Part shown: piece by piece, positions 19,293 to 28,606 of the stretch | Layout: each line of letters begins with the position of its first letter | Position numbering within the stretch: the stretch's first letter is position 1 | Assembly (NCBI GenBank): GCA_902522525.1 | Contig: CABYVU010000003.1 | Location: 1 to 64,000 of the forward strand | Length of the DNA stretch: 64,000 bases | Reading direction: 5' to 3' | Source of the DNA: an uncultured Pelagibacteraceae bacterium | GTDB taxonomy: Bacteria > Pseudomonadota > Alphaproteobacteria > Pelagibacterales > Pelagibacteraceae | Program-made: the position numbers and the translations under genes | The notes under the pieces: generated by a model | The model's input: only the letters and a program-made list of their open reading frames with translations | What the model was told of the DNA's origin: nothing | The model's database searches: none

Positions 19293-20327
19293 TTATTTTG
19301 TGAAAGTATCGTTAAATTGTTTTGCAACTCTTACAAAAGTAGTACATTTACTTAATTGTTTTAATGAAGGAGCACCTACATAAGTGCAACTACTTCTAAC
19401 GCCACCTAGAATATCTTGAATTGTTTCTTTTATTTTTCCTCTATATTTAATTCTTACAGTTCTTCCTTCACTACTTCTGTAATTTGATAATCCTCCATAA
19501 TGCTTTTTATTTGCTGTTTCAGAGCTTGAACCATAAAATTCAATATATTTTGAGCCGTTTGATTTAACTATTTTACCCTTGCCTTCGTCGTGACCTGCAA
19601 ACATTCCACCTAACATTACAAAATCTGCACCACCCCCAAAACCTTTTGCAACATCTCCAGGACATGTACATCCACCATCTGCAATTATATGAGCACCTAA
19701 ACCATGTGCTGCATCAGCACATTCAATTACAGCACTTAATTGAGGGTAGCCAACTCCTGTTTGAATTCTTGTTGTACAAACACTTCCTGGACCAATCCCA
19801 ACTTTTACAATATCTGCACCAGATAAAATAAGTTCTTGTGTCATGTCTGCAGTAACTACATTTCCAGCTATAATAGTTTTTGTAGGATATTTATCTCTTA
19901 CAGATTTAAGAAATTTACTAAAGTATTCAGAATAACCATTAGCAACATCAATACAAATGAACTTTATAAATCCAAATTCTCTTAAAACTTTGTTTAAATT
20001 TTCAAAATCTTCTTTTTTAGTACCAATGCTAATAGCTATATTTTTATAAATAGATTTAATTTTTTTAAATTGTTTTATTTTTTTTATATCATGTTGTTTA
20101 GTTAAACATGTAATCATGCCATATTCAGATAATTTCTCAGCTACTCCAAGCTCACCGACCCCATCCATATTTGCAGCCATTATAGGAATACCCGACCACT
20201 CATTTTTACTATATTTAAATCTGTATGTTCTTAGAAGATTTACATCTTTACGACTTTGTAGCGTACTTCTTTTAGGTCTAAAAAGGACGTCTGAATAATC
20301 TAGTTTTAATTCTTCTTCAATTCTCAC
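19293..20327 (-). CDS. guaC: GMP reductase
   Basis: An IMPDH/GMPR-fold enzyme, without CBS domains, that deaminates GMP to IMP. The Cys loop is GIGPGSVCTTRIQTGVG, and the flavin-free nucleotide motifs IIADGGCTCPGDVAKGFGGGAD and EGRTVRIKYRG are clear. I chose the GTG at 20327 because the protein then begins VRIEEELKLDYSDVLFRPKR, which lines up with the first residue of known GuaC proteins. An in-frame ATG at 20351 would add eight residues with no family counterpart. Neither has a clear ribosome-binding site. Confidence 0.92.
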   Translation of the reverse strand: MRIEEELKLDYSDVLFRPKRSTLQSRKDVNLLRTYRFKYSKNEWSGIPIMAANMDGVGELGVAEKLSEYGMITCLTKQHDIKKIKQFKKIKSIYKNIAISIGTKKEDFENLNKVLREFGFIKFICIDVANGYSEYFSKFLKSVRDKYPTKTIIAGNVVTADMTQELILSGADIVKVGIGPGSVCTTRIQTGVGYPQLSAVIECADAAHGLGAHIIADGGCTCPGDVAKGFGGGADFVMLGGMFAGHDEGKGKIVKSNGSKYIEFYGSSSETANKKHYGGLSNYRSSEGRTVRIKYRGKIKETIQDILGGVRSSCTYVGAPSLKQLSKCTTFVRVAKQFNDTFTK

Positions 20328-20432
20328 AAATCCGAATTTATACAGGTGCATAAAGTAAATTCAAATTAAATATTATTAATATTGATACTAAGCTTTCATT
20401 AGTTATACTTTCAAAAATTCATATTATTAAGC

Positions 20433-21311
20433 ATGTTTAAAGGATTTAAGTCAAAATACATAAAAGTTAGAAAAGGTAAAATTTTCTGTAGAGTAGGAGG
20501 TAAGGGTCCACCGTTACTTTTACTTCATGGTTATCCACAAACACATTTAATGTGGCACAAGACTGCACTAGAATTATCGAAAAAATTTACGGTTATTGCT
20601 GCAGACCTAAGGGGATATGGTAATAGTTTAGCTCCACCCTCAGATAAAAATCATTTTAATTATTCCAAAAGAGAAATGGCAAGTGACATGAAACAAATAA
20701 TGGAAAAATTAGGTTATTCTAAATTCTTTGTAGCTGGACATGATAGAGGAGGAAGAGTGGCTCACAGATTAGCAAGGGACCATAGAAAAAATATATTAGC
20801 TTTGAGTGTTTTAGATATTTGCCCCACACTAGATATGTATGAATTAACAACTAAAGACTTTGCTAAAGCATACTTTCATTGGTTTTTTTTAATTCAACCT
20901 AAGTGGCTACCTGAAAGAATGATTATGAGTGATCCAAGAAAATGGATGAAATACTGCTTAGATAAATGGTCTGGAAATCATAAATTTGGAAAAGTTGAAG
21001 AAGGTTATTTAAAATGTTTTAAGCAACCAAAAAGAATTCATGGATCATGTGAAGATTATAGAGCTTCTGCAACAATTGACTTGGATCATGATAAAAAAGA
21101 CAGAAAGAAAAAACTAAATATTCCTATTCAAGTATTGTGGGGAAAAAAGGGTGTAATTGGTAGACAGTTCAAACCAGTAAAAATTTGGCAGAAATATACA
21201 ACTAAAAAAATTGAAGGACATGCAATAAATTCAGGTCATTTCATTCCAGAACAAAACCCAAAAGCAACTGTAAAATATTTAACCAATTTTTTTTTAGATA
21301 AAATTAGCTAA
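20433..21311 (+). CDS. Fluoroacetate/haloacetate dehalogenase-like alpha/beta hydrolase
   Basis: A 292-residue alpha/beta hydrolase whose nucleophile elbow is GHDRGG, so the nucleophile is Asp104 rather than Ser. All active-site features I recall for fluoroacetate dehalogenase are present: Arg105 and Arg108 (carboxylate binding), Asp128 in VLDICPT, halide-binding His149/Trp150 in FHWFF, Tyr209 in IHGSCEDYRA, and His269 in INSGHFIPEQ. It should hydrolyse haloacetates to glycolate, a carbon source SAR11 can use. No signal peptide. It is divergent from guaC. Confidence 0.9.
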   Translation: MFKGFKSKYIKVRKGKIFCRVGGKGPPLLLLHGYPQTHLMWHKTALELSKKFTVIAADLRGYGNSLAPPSDKNHFNYSKREMASDMKQIMEKLGYSKFFVAGHDRGGRVAHRLARDHRKNILALSVLDICPTLDMYELTTKDFAKAYFHWFFLIQPKWLPERMIMSDPRKWMKYCLDKWSGNHKFGKVEEGYLKCFKQPKRIHGSCEDYRASATIDLDHDKKDRKKKLNIPIQVLWGKKGVIGRQFKPVKIWQKYTTKKIEGHAINSGHFIPEQNPKATVKYLTNFFLDKIS

Positions 21312-21386
21312 TTTATGTGTTTTGATGTGATCAATGATCGCGCATATCATTCTTGATTATAAATAATTCGCCCTTAAATATGATCT

Positions 21387-22799
21387 ATGACCTCTTTACT
21401 GAAAAATTCAGAATTATCTATAGAAAAAGCTGATAAAATTGTTTCAGAGACTTTAAATAGTTGTGATGATGGTGAACTTTACATCGAAGATACAAAATCA
21501 GAAACCATTGTTTTAGATGATAATAAAATCAAAAGTTCAAACTATACCTCTGATTTAGGCTATGGTTTTAGAGCGGTCACAGGTGATACCGTGGCTTACT
21601 CACATTCAAATGAAATTTCAGAAAAATCGTTAAAAAATTCAAGTGATAATCTTAAATCAACCTTAAAAAACAATAGTGGCACTTACAATTCAGAAATAAA
21701 AAAAACTAATCAAAAACTTTACAAAGACATTGATCCCATTGAAAGCAAATCAATGAAATCAAAAATAGAGTTACTAAATAATATGAATGAGTATGCCAGA
21801 TCTAAAGATAGTAGTGTAAAGCAAGTTACAGCTAGTCTTTTAGCTGAGAAGAAAAATATTGAAATTATTAGATCTGGTGGAGAGCTATTATCAGATAATC
21901 GACCATTGGTAAGAATTAACATGTCAGTGATGGTTGAAAAAAATGGAAGAAAAGAAACTGGTGTTTATGGAATTGGCGGAAGACAAGATTATGATGAATA
22001 TTTAAAGAACGATAACTGGAAAAAAGTTTGCGATGAAGCTTTTAGGATTGCAAACACAAACATAGAAAGTAAACCCTCACCAGCTGGAGAGATGAAAGTT
22101 GTACTCGGACCAGGCTGGCCTGCTATTTTAATTCATGAAGCTGTTGGCCATGGTTTAGAGGGAGACTTTAATAGAAAAAAAACTTCTGCGTTTCATGATT
22201 TGGTAGGAAAAAAAGTTGCAAGCAAAGGAGTTACAATAATAGATGATGGCACAATAGATAATAGAAGAGGTAGTTTAAATATTGATGATGAAGGAACTCC
22301 AACCGAAAGAACTGTTTTAATAGAGGACGGAATTCTAAAAAATTTTATGCAAGATAGATTAAACGCCAGATTAATGAATACAAAATCCACAGGAAATGGA
22401 AGAAGAGAAAGTTATAAACATGTCGTAATGCCAAGGATGAGAAATACAATCATGTTAGGCGGCACAAACACTCAAGAGGAAATGATTAAATCAGTCGATA
22501 AGGGTATATTTGCGGTAAGTTTTGGTGGTGGTCAAGTGGATATAACATCAGGAAAATTTGTTTTCAATTGTACTGAGGCATATGAAATAATTAATGGCAA
22601 AGTAGGAGCTCCCATTAAAGGCGCAACTCTAATAGGTGACGGACCATCATCATTAAAAGAAATTTTAATGGTTGGAAATGATATGATGTTAGACCCAGGA
22701 ATTGGTACCTGTGGAAAAGCAGGACAAGGCGTTCCAGTTGGTGTTGGACAACCATCTCTGTTAATAAACAATATGACAGTTGGTGGAACTCAATTGTAA
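21387..22799 (+). CDS. tldD: TldD metalloprotease subunit
   Basis: A 470-residue U62-family protein. The zinc site HExxxH is visible as IHEAVGHGLEGD (His250, Glu251, His255), followed by the long glycine-rich C-terminal domain (GKAGQGVPVGVGQPSLLI). TldD pairs with TldE (encoded next) to form a heterodimeric protease that trims unfolded peptides, as in microcin B17 maturation and CcdA turnover. No modified-peptide precursor was recognised nearby. Confidence 0.95.
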   Translation: MTSLLKNSELSIEKADKIVSETLNSCDDGELYIEDTKSETIVLDDNKIKSSNYTSDLGYGFRAVTGDTVAYSHSNEISEKSLKNSSDNLKSTLKNNSGTYNSEIKKTNQKLYKDIDPIESKSMKSKIELLNNMNEYARSKDSSVKQVTASLLAEKKNIEIIRSGGELLSDNRPLVRINMSVMVEKNGRKETGVYGIGGRQDYDEYLKNDNWKKVCDEAFRIANTNIESKPSPAGEMKVVLGPGWPAILIHEAVGHGLEGDFNRKKTSAFHDLVGKKVASKGVTIIDDGTIDNRRGSLNIDDEGTPTERTVLIEDGILKNFMQDRLNARLMNTKSTGNGRRESYKHVVMPRMRNTIMLGGTNTQEEMIKSVDKGIFAVSFGGGQVDITSGKFVFNCTEAYEIINGKVGAPIKGATLIGDGPSSLKEILMVGNDMMLDPGIGTCGKAGQGVPVGVGQPSLLINNMTVGGTQL

Positions 22800-22804
22800 T
22801 CTCA

Positions 22805-24124
22805 ATGATTAAAGATCAAGATTATCTAAAAAAAATTGCTGATATTTGTCTTAGCAAATCAAAAAAACTTGGCTCAACAGACGCAAGTATTTTGGTACAG
22901 AGTTCTGTATCTGAAAATATTAATGTTAGGAATAAAAAATTAGATGGTTCTGAAAGATCAGAAAATCTTGGAGTTGTCCTTACTACATATTTAGGAAAAA
23001 AAAAGTCCTCAATTGCATCATCAAACCTTAAAGAGAGTAACTTAAATGAATTAGTTGATAGATGTATTGAAACAATGAAGATAACGCCCGAAGATGAATA
23101 TAATTCACTGCCAGATAAAGATCTTCATTTTAGCGGTTTGAAAGATTTAGATTTATACGATGAAACTCATTTGAGTAATGAAGATAAAATTAATTATGTA
23201 AAAGAGGCAGAAGATGAGGCTTTTTCAAATAATAAAATTGTAAATACCAATGGTTCAGGATTTGGGGAAAATAAATCAAATTTTTTATTAGCTAATTCAA
23301 ATGGATTTGCTGATGGATATAAAACTTCTCAATTTACAGCTTATTGTGAAGTTGTTTCTAAAAGCAATGGAAGTATGGAAAGAGATTATGAATATACTAG
23401 TAAAAGATTTTATAATGACATTTTAAAACCAAAAGACCTTGGATCTATAGCAGCGGATCATGCTGTAAAAAAATTAAATCCAAAAAAGATTAAAAGTGAA
23501 AAAATTAGCCTTATATTTGACAAAAGAATATCAAAAAACTTTCTTTCAATTTTTGCTAGCGCCATTTCATCAAGTGCTATTGCAAAAGGTACTACTTTTT
23601 TAAAAGATAAATTAAACCAAAAAGTATTCAATACTGAATTAAATATTAATGATCGTGGTGATATCAAAAAAGCTAATGGATCACGTTATTTTGACAGTGA
23701 AGGTATAGGTATAATTAATTTAGATTTAATTAAAAATGGAATACTTCAAGATTATTTGATTGACACTTACAATGGAAAAAAAATAAACAGAAAGTCTAAT
23801 GGTAGAGCAAGTGGTACAACAAATCTGTATTTTGAAAACGGATCTAAAACTTTTAATGAGTTGATAAAGTCAGAAAAAAAACTTCTTTACATAAAAGAAA
23901 CTATCGGTCACGGCACAAATATTATTAATGGAGATTATTCCGTAGGTGCAAGTGGTATAATGATTGAAAATGGTGAATTTTCATATCCGGTAAGCGAAAT
24001 AACAATCGCTGGAAATTTAAATAATATTTTTCAAAATATAACTCTAGCTGACGATCTAGAATTTAATTATTCTACCAATTCACCAACAATGCATGTTGAA
24101 GGTATGATTGTCGGGGGAAAATAA
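22805..24124 (+). CDS. pmbA: TldE/PmbA metalloprotease partner
   Basis: A 439-residue TldE/PmbA protein: same fold as TldD but without the HExxxH site. The typical C-terminal stretch IKETIGHGTNIINGDYSVGASGIMIENGE near residue 362 is clear. It is the non-metal subunit that lines the protease chamber. It starts five bases after the tldD stop. Confidence 0.94.
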   Translation: MIKDQDYLKKIADICLSKSKKLGSTDASILVQSSVSENINVRNKKLDGSERSENLGVVLTTYLGKKKSSIASSNLKESNLNELVDRCIETMKITPEDEYNSLPDKDLHFSGLKDLDLYDETHLSNEDKINYVKEAEDEAFSNNKIVNTNGSGFGENKSNFLLANSNGFADGYKTSQFTAYCEVVSKSNGSMERDYEYTSKRFYNDILKPKDLGSIAADHAVKKLNPKKIKSEKISLIFDKRISKNFLSIFASAISSSAIAKGTTFLKDKLNQKVFNTELNINDRGDIKKANGSRYFDSEGIGIINLDLIKNGILQDYLIDTYNGKKINRKSNGRASGTTNLYFENGSKTFNELIKSEKKLLYIKETIGHGTNIINGDYSVGASGIMIENGEFSYPVSEITIAGNLNNIFQNITLADDLEFNYSTNSPTMHVEGMIVGGK

Positions 24125-24130
24125 GAATTA

Positions 24131-24676
24131 ATGAAAATTATTTTAAAAAGCTTAATAGTCTTAACTTTATTTTTTAATCCAGTCTATTCAGCAGATAATA
24201 ATCAATTAGATAAACTTTTTGAAAAACTTTTAGAAGATGGCGAAATCTCAGCAAGGGAAACTGAAATGAAAATTTGGGGTATTTGGACAACGCATCCAAA
24301 AGATCAAAACTTAACCAGTTTATTATCTAGAGGAACATCATTTATGAACAGTCAAGAATACCAAAAAGCTGAAAATATATTTACAACTGTTATCGAACTG
24401 GATCCAAAATGGGCTGAAGCGTGGAATAAAAGAGCTACAGTTCTTTATTTGATGGGTAAGTATCAAGCGTCACAAGACGACATTGATGAAGTTTTAAAAT
24501 TAGAAAAAAGACATTTTGGAGCTTTATCAGGTCAAGGCTTAGTGCAAATGAAATTAAAAAACTATGAAAAAGCTTTAAGCAGCTACGAAAGAGTAAAAAA
24601 AATTTATCCATCAATGAGGTCTCCAAAAATAATGATACCTCAAATAAAGGAACTAATTAAAGATCAATCTGTTTAA
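24131..24676 (+). CDS. Exported tetratricopeptide-repeat protein
   Basis: A 181-residue protein with signal peptide (hydrophobic residues 6-18, cleavage after VYSA). Three TPR-like repeats follow from about residue 67 (YQKAENIFTTVIELDPKWAEAW, then YQASQDDIDEVLKLEKRHFGAL, then YEKALSSYERVKKIYP). It probably serves as a periplasmic protein-interaction scaffold. It lies six bases after pmbA and one base before the phosphatase gene, in a continuous plus-strand run. Confidence 0.88.
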   Translation: MKIILKSLIVLTLFFNPVYSADNNQLDKLFEKLLEDGEISARETEMKIWGIWTTHPKDQNLTSLLSRGTSFMNSQEYQKAENIFTTVIELDPKWAEAWNKRATVLYLMGKYQASQDDIDEVLKLEKRHFGALSGQGLVQMKLKNYEKALSSYERVKKIYPSMRSPKIMIPQIKELIKDQSV

Positions 24677-24677
24677 G

Positions 24678-25226
24678 ATGAAAAAATTAATTTTAATTTT
24701 TTCAGTTTTATTGTTTCAATTAAATTATTCATTTGCCAATGACAAAGTTATTGAATCTTTAAAAGAGGGAGGCAAACTTATATTTATAAGACATGCACTT
24801 GCCCCAGGCAATGGTGATCCAGAAAATTTTGAATTGCAAAACTGTTATTCTCAAAGAAATTTAAATGAAATAGGAATTCAGCAATCAAAAAAAATTGGAT
24901 TAATTTTTAAAAAAAATGAGATTAAAATTGATAATATTTATTCTAGTGAGTGGTGCAGATGTAAAGATACTGCAAAATATGCTTTTGATGACTTTGAGAC
25001 ATTTGACGCTCTAAATTCATTCTACGATATAAGATTTGCATCTAATAAGGATAAACAGATAAAAGATTTTTATGAATTTATAGACAGCATAGATAGTAAA
25101 AATAATATTGTATTTGTTACGCACTACGTAGTTATTGGGGCAATTTTAAATATTGGAACATCTTCTGGTGAAATTGTTGTGACAGATAAAAACTTGAATA
25201 TTATTGGATCAATCGATACTTTATAA
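24678..25226 (+). CDS. Exported histidine-phosphatase-superfamily protein
   Basis: A 182-residue protein with signal peptide (cleavage after SFA, about residue 21). The phosphohistidine motif is FIRHALAPG (RHA instead of the commoner RHG), with the second conserved His in VFVTHYVVIG near residue 151 and WCRCKDTA as the central Arg region. It belongs to the periplasmic branch of the phosphoglycerate-mutase-like fold; substrate unknown. Confidence 0.88.
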   Translation: MKKLILIFSVLLFQLNYSFANDKVIESLKEGGKLIFIRHALAPGNGDPENFELQNCYSQRNLNEIGIQQSKKIGLIFKKNEIKIDNIYSSEWCRCKDTAKYAFDDFETFDALNSFYDIRFASNKDKQIKDFYEFIDSIDSKNNIVFVTHYVVIGAILNIGTSSGEIVVTDKNLNIIGSIDTL

Positions 25227-25238
25227 TATATAGAAATT

Positions 25239-25430
25239 ATGAAAACGATCTTTGTTATAGGCTCGAAAAAACATACACTTAAGTACACAAGAAAGATGCC
25301 TGAGGGAGAAGTAAAAAAAATGAAATCATTTGTGACAAACAAAGGTCAAAAATTAGAAAAAACGTCTAAATTCAAAATTCTTAAAATTTCCGAAGAAAAA
25401 TCTGCAAGAACTTTTAAAATTAATTTATAA
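25239..25430 (+). CDS. Small basic hypothetical protein
   Basis: A 63-residue frame filling the gap between the phosphatase and aminotransferase genes. It is very lysine-rich (KKHTLKYTRKMPEGEVKKMK), with no signal peptide or membrane helix, and no family recognised. There is no clear ribosome-binding site, but that is common in this window. It is kept because it occupies an otherwise empty gap in the same direction as its neighbours; an accidental open frame in AT-rich DNA remains possible. Confidence 0.5.
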   Translation: MKTIFVIGSKKHTLKYTRKMPEGEVKKMKSFVTNKGQKLEKTSKFKILKISEEKSARTFKINL

Positions 25431-25453
25431 ATTTTTTTAAAATCAAATTAAAA

Positions 25454-26605
25454 ATGAAAAATTCAAAAAGAAGCAATGTTGATCCATTTATCGTAATGGA
25501 TGTAATGGAGTCTGCTAGAATAGCTGAAAAAAATGGCAAACATATTATACATATGGAAGTAGGGCAGCCAGGTACCTCAGCTCCAAAATTAGCAAAAAAA
25601 TTTATTACTAAAGAAATATCTAATAATAACTTAGGCTATACAGTTACTCTTGGACTTCCTGCTTTGAGAGAACGTATTTCTAAGTTATACGGAGATTGGT
25701 ACAACATTGATTTAAATCCAAATAGAGTTGTAATAACCGTAGGTTCATCTGGAGCTTTTATTTTATCTTTTACATCTTTGTTTAATATTGGTGATAGAGT
25801 GGGTATAGCAGCACCTGGCTATCCTAGTTACCGACAAATTTTAAAATCTCAAGATTTAATTCCAGTAGATATTCAAACTGAAATACAAAATAAATTTCAG
25901 CCAGTACCTGAAGATATAAAAAAAAATAATTTAAATGGTATTCTTGTTGCATCTCCTGCAAATCCTACAGGATCGATGGTTGATAAGGAGACTCTAAAAC
26001 ATTTAATAAACACTGCACACGAAAATAATGTTAGCTTTATAAGTGATGAAATATACCACGGTATTCAATATGAAAATAATCCCACAACAGCGTTAGAAAT
26101 AACAGACAAATGTTATGTTATAAATTCTTTTTCTAAATATTTTTCTATGACAGGTTGGCGAATAGGTTGGATGATTGTTCCAGAAGATCATGTAAGACAA
26201 GTAGAAAGATTATCACAAAATTTATTTATATGTCCACCACATGTAAGCCAATTAACAGCGTTATCAGCAATGGACGCTAACATTGAATTAAATGAAAATG
26301 TAAATGTTTATAAAAAAAATAGAGAAATACTTTTAGAAGAATTACCTAAAGCTGGATTAGGAAAATTTTCTCCTCCTGATGGTGCATTTTATATCTACAT
26401 TGATATTTCAGAGTACTCGAAAGATAGCCTTAACTTTTGTAAAGAAGTGCTTGATAAAGCAGGAGTAGCAATAACTCCTGGTCTAGATTTCGATCAAAAA
26501 AGAGGAAATTCTACAATAAGGTTTTCATACGCTAGAAGCACTGAGGATATAATTGAAGGAGCAAATAGAATAAAAAAATTTATGAAAGAAGAGTATTTAA
26601 AATAA
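25454..26605 (+). CDS. Class I/II PLP-dependent aminotransferase
   Basis: A 383-residue fold-type I aminotransferase: HMEVGQPGTSAPK near residue 33, GYTVTLGLPALRERI, VASPANPTGSM near 165, FISDEIYHGIQY, and the PLP lysine in NSFSKYFSMTGWRIGW (Lys228). It resembles the aspartate/alanine aminotransferase group, but substrate cannot be set from sequence. It is followed two bases later by an unrelated Rossmann-fold gene. Confidence 0.93.
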   Translation: MKNSKRSNVDPFIVMDVMESARIAEKNGKHIIHMEVGQPGTSAPKLAKKFITKEISNNNLGYTVTLGLPALRERISKLYGDWYNIDLNPNRVVITVGSSGAFILSFTSLFNIGDRVGIAAPGYPSYRQILKSQDLIPVDIQTEIQNKFQPVPEDIKKNNLNGILVASPANPTGSMVDKETLKHLINTAHENNVSFISDEIYHGIQYENNPTTALEITDKCYVINSFSKYFSMTGWRIGWMIVPEDHVRQVERLSQNLFICPPHVSQLTALSAMDANIELNENVNVYKKNREILLEELPKAGLGKFSPPDGAFYIYIDISEYSKDSLNFCKEVLDKAGVAITPGLDFDQKRGNSTIRFSYARSTEDIIEGANRIKKFMKEEYLK

Positions 26606-26607
26606 TA

Positions 26608-27264
26608 ATGAAAACCGCTGTTTTATTTGGCTCATCTGGGTTAATTGGATCTAAATTACTAGATAATTTAATCAACAACAATACTTACAACAAAATAAAA
26701 ATATTTGTTAGAAAACTACCTTCTATTGATAATGTAAAAGTTGAAGTGATTAATACAGATTTTTTAGATTTAGACACTTTAAAAGAAAAATTAACAGGAG
26801 ATGATTGTTTTTTTTGCATTGGCACAACTCACAAAGATACACCCGATAAAAAAGAATATAGAAGAATAGAATATGATTTGCCTGTACAATTAGCAAAAAT
26901 TGCAAAATTTAATTCAATTAGTAATTTTATTTACGTCTCCTCAATTGGAGCAAACCCAAAAGCCTCAAGTACATATTTAAAAAATAAAGGTCAAGTAGAG
27001 GAGGAGCTAAAAAAGATTGGGTTTTCTAACCTAAGCATTATTCAACCCTCATTTTTAGTTGGAAACAGAAAAGACTTTAGAATTGTTGAGGTTTTAGGAA
27101 TTCCAGTGATGAAATTTCTATCCTTATTCTTTTTTGGTGGATTTAAAAAATACACTCCAATAAAAGTTGAGATAGTTGTAAATGCAATGATCAAACTTGC
27201 CTCAGGAAATAATAGTGAGCAAACTTATTTGTCTGATAAGTTGCAAGAGTTAGGATCTAACTAA
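26608..27264 (+). CDS. Atypical SDR / NAD(P)H-binding Rossmann protein
   Basis: A 218-residue protein starting TAVLFGSSGLIGSKLLDNL, a nucleotide-binding GxxGxxG-type motif of atypical SDRs (HTATIP2/NmrA-like). Further typical segments are CFFCIGTTHKDTPDKKEYRRIEYDL and FIYVSSIGANPKASSTYLKNKGQVE, the latter with a YxxxK. No catalytic assignment is possible. It lies two bases after the aminotransferase and directly abuts the SOUL-domain gene. Confidence 0.85.
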   Translation: MKTAVLFGSSGLIGSKLLDNLINNNTYNKIKIFVRKLPSIDNVKVEVINTDFLDLDTLKEKLTGDDCFFCIGTTHKDTPDKKEYRRIEYDLPVQLAKIAKFNSISNFIYVSSIGANPKASSTYLKNKGQVEEELKKIGFSNLSIIQPSFLVGNRKDFRIVEVLGIPVMKFLSLFFFGGFKKYTPIKVEIVVNAMIKLASGNNSEQTYLSDKLQELGSN

Positions 27265-27837
27265 ATGAGAAAATCTATAATATCAATATCTTTTTTGATT
27301 TATATATTTTGTATTTTACCTTACTCTACTTCAATGGCATATGAGGAATCTCAATATGATGTAGTATATAAATCTGAAATATACGAAGTGAGACATTATA
27401 AAGACCGTCTAGTTGTTGAAGTTGTAAGTAGAAATGATGACAATAGTTTTAGAAAACTTTTTAAATATATCTCGGGTCAGAATAATAAATCCCAAGAAAT
27501 TAAAATGACTGTGCCAGTAACACAGGGTGAGAAGGATAATGGATACTATATGCAATTTTATCTTCCATCAAAATTTACAAAAGAGAATGCGCCTATACCC
27601 ACAAATTCAGAAGTTAAAATCTCAACAATAGAAGAAGGTTTTTTTGCTGTGATAGAATATTCTGGAAGAGCCTCAGATAATAATTTCTTCAAACATAAGG
27701 AAATTCTTAACAAAAAACTCTTAGAGGATAAAGTAATCATTAAAGGACCCCCAATAAGAGCAACTTATAATGGGCCTTTTACGCTTCCTATGATGAGACG
27801 CAACGAAGCTATGTTTAAAGTTGAGTGGAGTAAATAG
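27265..27837 (+). CDS. SOUL-family heme-binding protein
   Basis: A 190-residue protein with an N-terminal hydrophobic signal (residues 5-23). The SOUL/HBP core is visible: YEVRHYKDRLVVEV near residue 39, FRKLFKYISGQN, KMTVPVTQ, and the C-terminal NEAMFKVEW. SOUL proteins bind heme or porphyrins. The ATG directly follows the previous stop without spacing. Confidence 0.9.
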   Translation: MRKSIISISFLIYIFCILPYSTSMAYEESQYDVVYKSEIYEVRHYKDRLVVEVVSRNDDNSFRKLFKYISGQNNKSQEIKMTVPVTQGEKDNGYYMQFYLPSKFTKENAPIPTNSEVKISTIEEGFFAVIEYSGRASDNNFFKHKEILNKKLLEDKVIIKGPPIRATYNGPFTLPMMRRNEAMFKVEWSK

Positions 27838-27907
27838 ATACCATTTTGCCATATATATTAATTTCTATCGCCTGATAGTTTAATTTCATTAATCAGAAAG
27901 GTGTTTT

Positions 27908-28309
27908 ATGAAAAAATTATTTCTAATTTTATTTATATTATTTGGTTTAAACAGCTCTGTTTTTGCTGATGGTCATGTAAAAAGAATTTTATCAACTAGT
28001 CAGACTGGTATGGGTAACGATATTGTTTATCCATCTGGAAAAGCAAAGATCACAGCTTTTGAATTTACTGTACCCGTAGGAGGTCCTGTAGTTCCACATA
28101 CTCACTCATTCCCTGTTTTAATAATGATACAACAAGGAGAAATTGAACTTACTCAAGGTGGTAAAAGCTATGTTTATAAAGCTGGAGATGCATTCATAGA
28201 AGATGTAGGTGTAGTTCATGAGTCTAAAAATATTGGAGATGTTCCTGTTAAAGCAATTGTTGTTGCTATGGGAGTTGAAGGTCAAAAAATAATGACCCCA
28301 GTAAAATAG
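27908..28309 (+). CDS. Exported cupin-domain protein
   Basis: A 133-residue protein with signal peptide (cleavage after VFADG, about residue 21) and a single cupin barrel. The metal-binding motif 1 is GGPVVPHTHSFPVLIMIQQGEIEL (His residues at the PHTH site), and motif 2 is GDAFIEDVGVVHESKNIGD. A GAAAGGTG ribosome-binding site precedes the ATG. Ligand unknown. It stands alone, with a hairpin terminator downstream. Confidence 0.9.
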   Translation: MKKLFLILFILFGLNSSVFADGHVKRILSTSQTGMGNDIVYPSGKAKITAFEFTVPVGGPVVPHTHSFPVLIMIQQGEIELTQGGKSYVYKAGDAFIEDVGVVHESKNIGDVPVKAIVVAMGVEGQKIMTPVK

Positions 28310-28333
28310 ATTGGTCAATAAGTAAATTTTTAA

Positions 28334-28364
28334 ATATGGGGCAGTAATTTTACATGCCCCATAT
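28334..28364. terminator. Hairpin terminator between convergent genes
   Basis: Perfect ten-base stem ATATGGGGCA (28334-28343) with TGCCCCATAT (28355-28364), 11-base loop, in the gap between the cupin gene and the small minus-strand gene. The best T run follows on the minus-strand side (TTTAAAAATT), so it may serve both directions. Confidence 0.7.
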
Positions 28365-28377
28365 CTCATTCTTTAAG

Positions 28378-28569
28378 CTAAAACTTTTTAGCCTCCTTCT
28401 TTAAGTGACCTAATGTTTCTCCTGAATTTTTTCCTGATTTGATAACGTATCCACTTGTGCCATTTGCATAAGTTTCTACAGTTTTCAAATTTCGAAACAT
28501 TAATTGATTTAGCCTAGCGTTCTTTGAGCCTCGGCTAAACGAACTTAATACTCTGTGCATTCTTTTCAT
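28378..28569 (-). CDS. Small basic protein of unknown function
   Basis: A 63-residue protein, very basic (KRMHRVLSSFSRGSKNARLNQ; ending KKEAKKF), without signal peptide or membrane segment. It has one of the strongest Shine-Dalgarno sequences in the window: AAGGAGGGTG immediately before the ATG. That, with the terminator behind it and the structured leader before it, argues it is a real, separately controlled gene. No family recognised; a nucleic-acid- or ribosome-binding role would fit the charge but is speculative. Confidence 0.72.
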   Translation of the reverse strand: MKRMHRVLSSFSRGSKNARLNQLMFRNLKTVETYANGTSGYVIKSGKNSGETLGHLKKEAKKF

Positions 28570-28606
28570 ACACCCTCCTTGTTTGTTTTTCCAAAACTCG
28601 CTTTTA

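Noticed and set aside
21312..21386. Repeated TGATC/ATGATC elements before tldD
   Set aside because: The repeats are short and imperfect and do not form a consistent dyad; only a promoter for tldD can be expected here, not seen clearly.
27868..27882. CTATC-GCCT-GATAG hairpin before the cupin gene
   Set aside because: Only five base pairs and no T run; too weak to call a terminator or operator.
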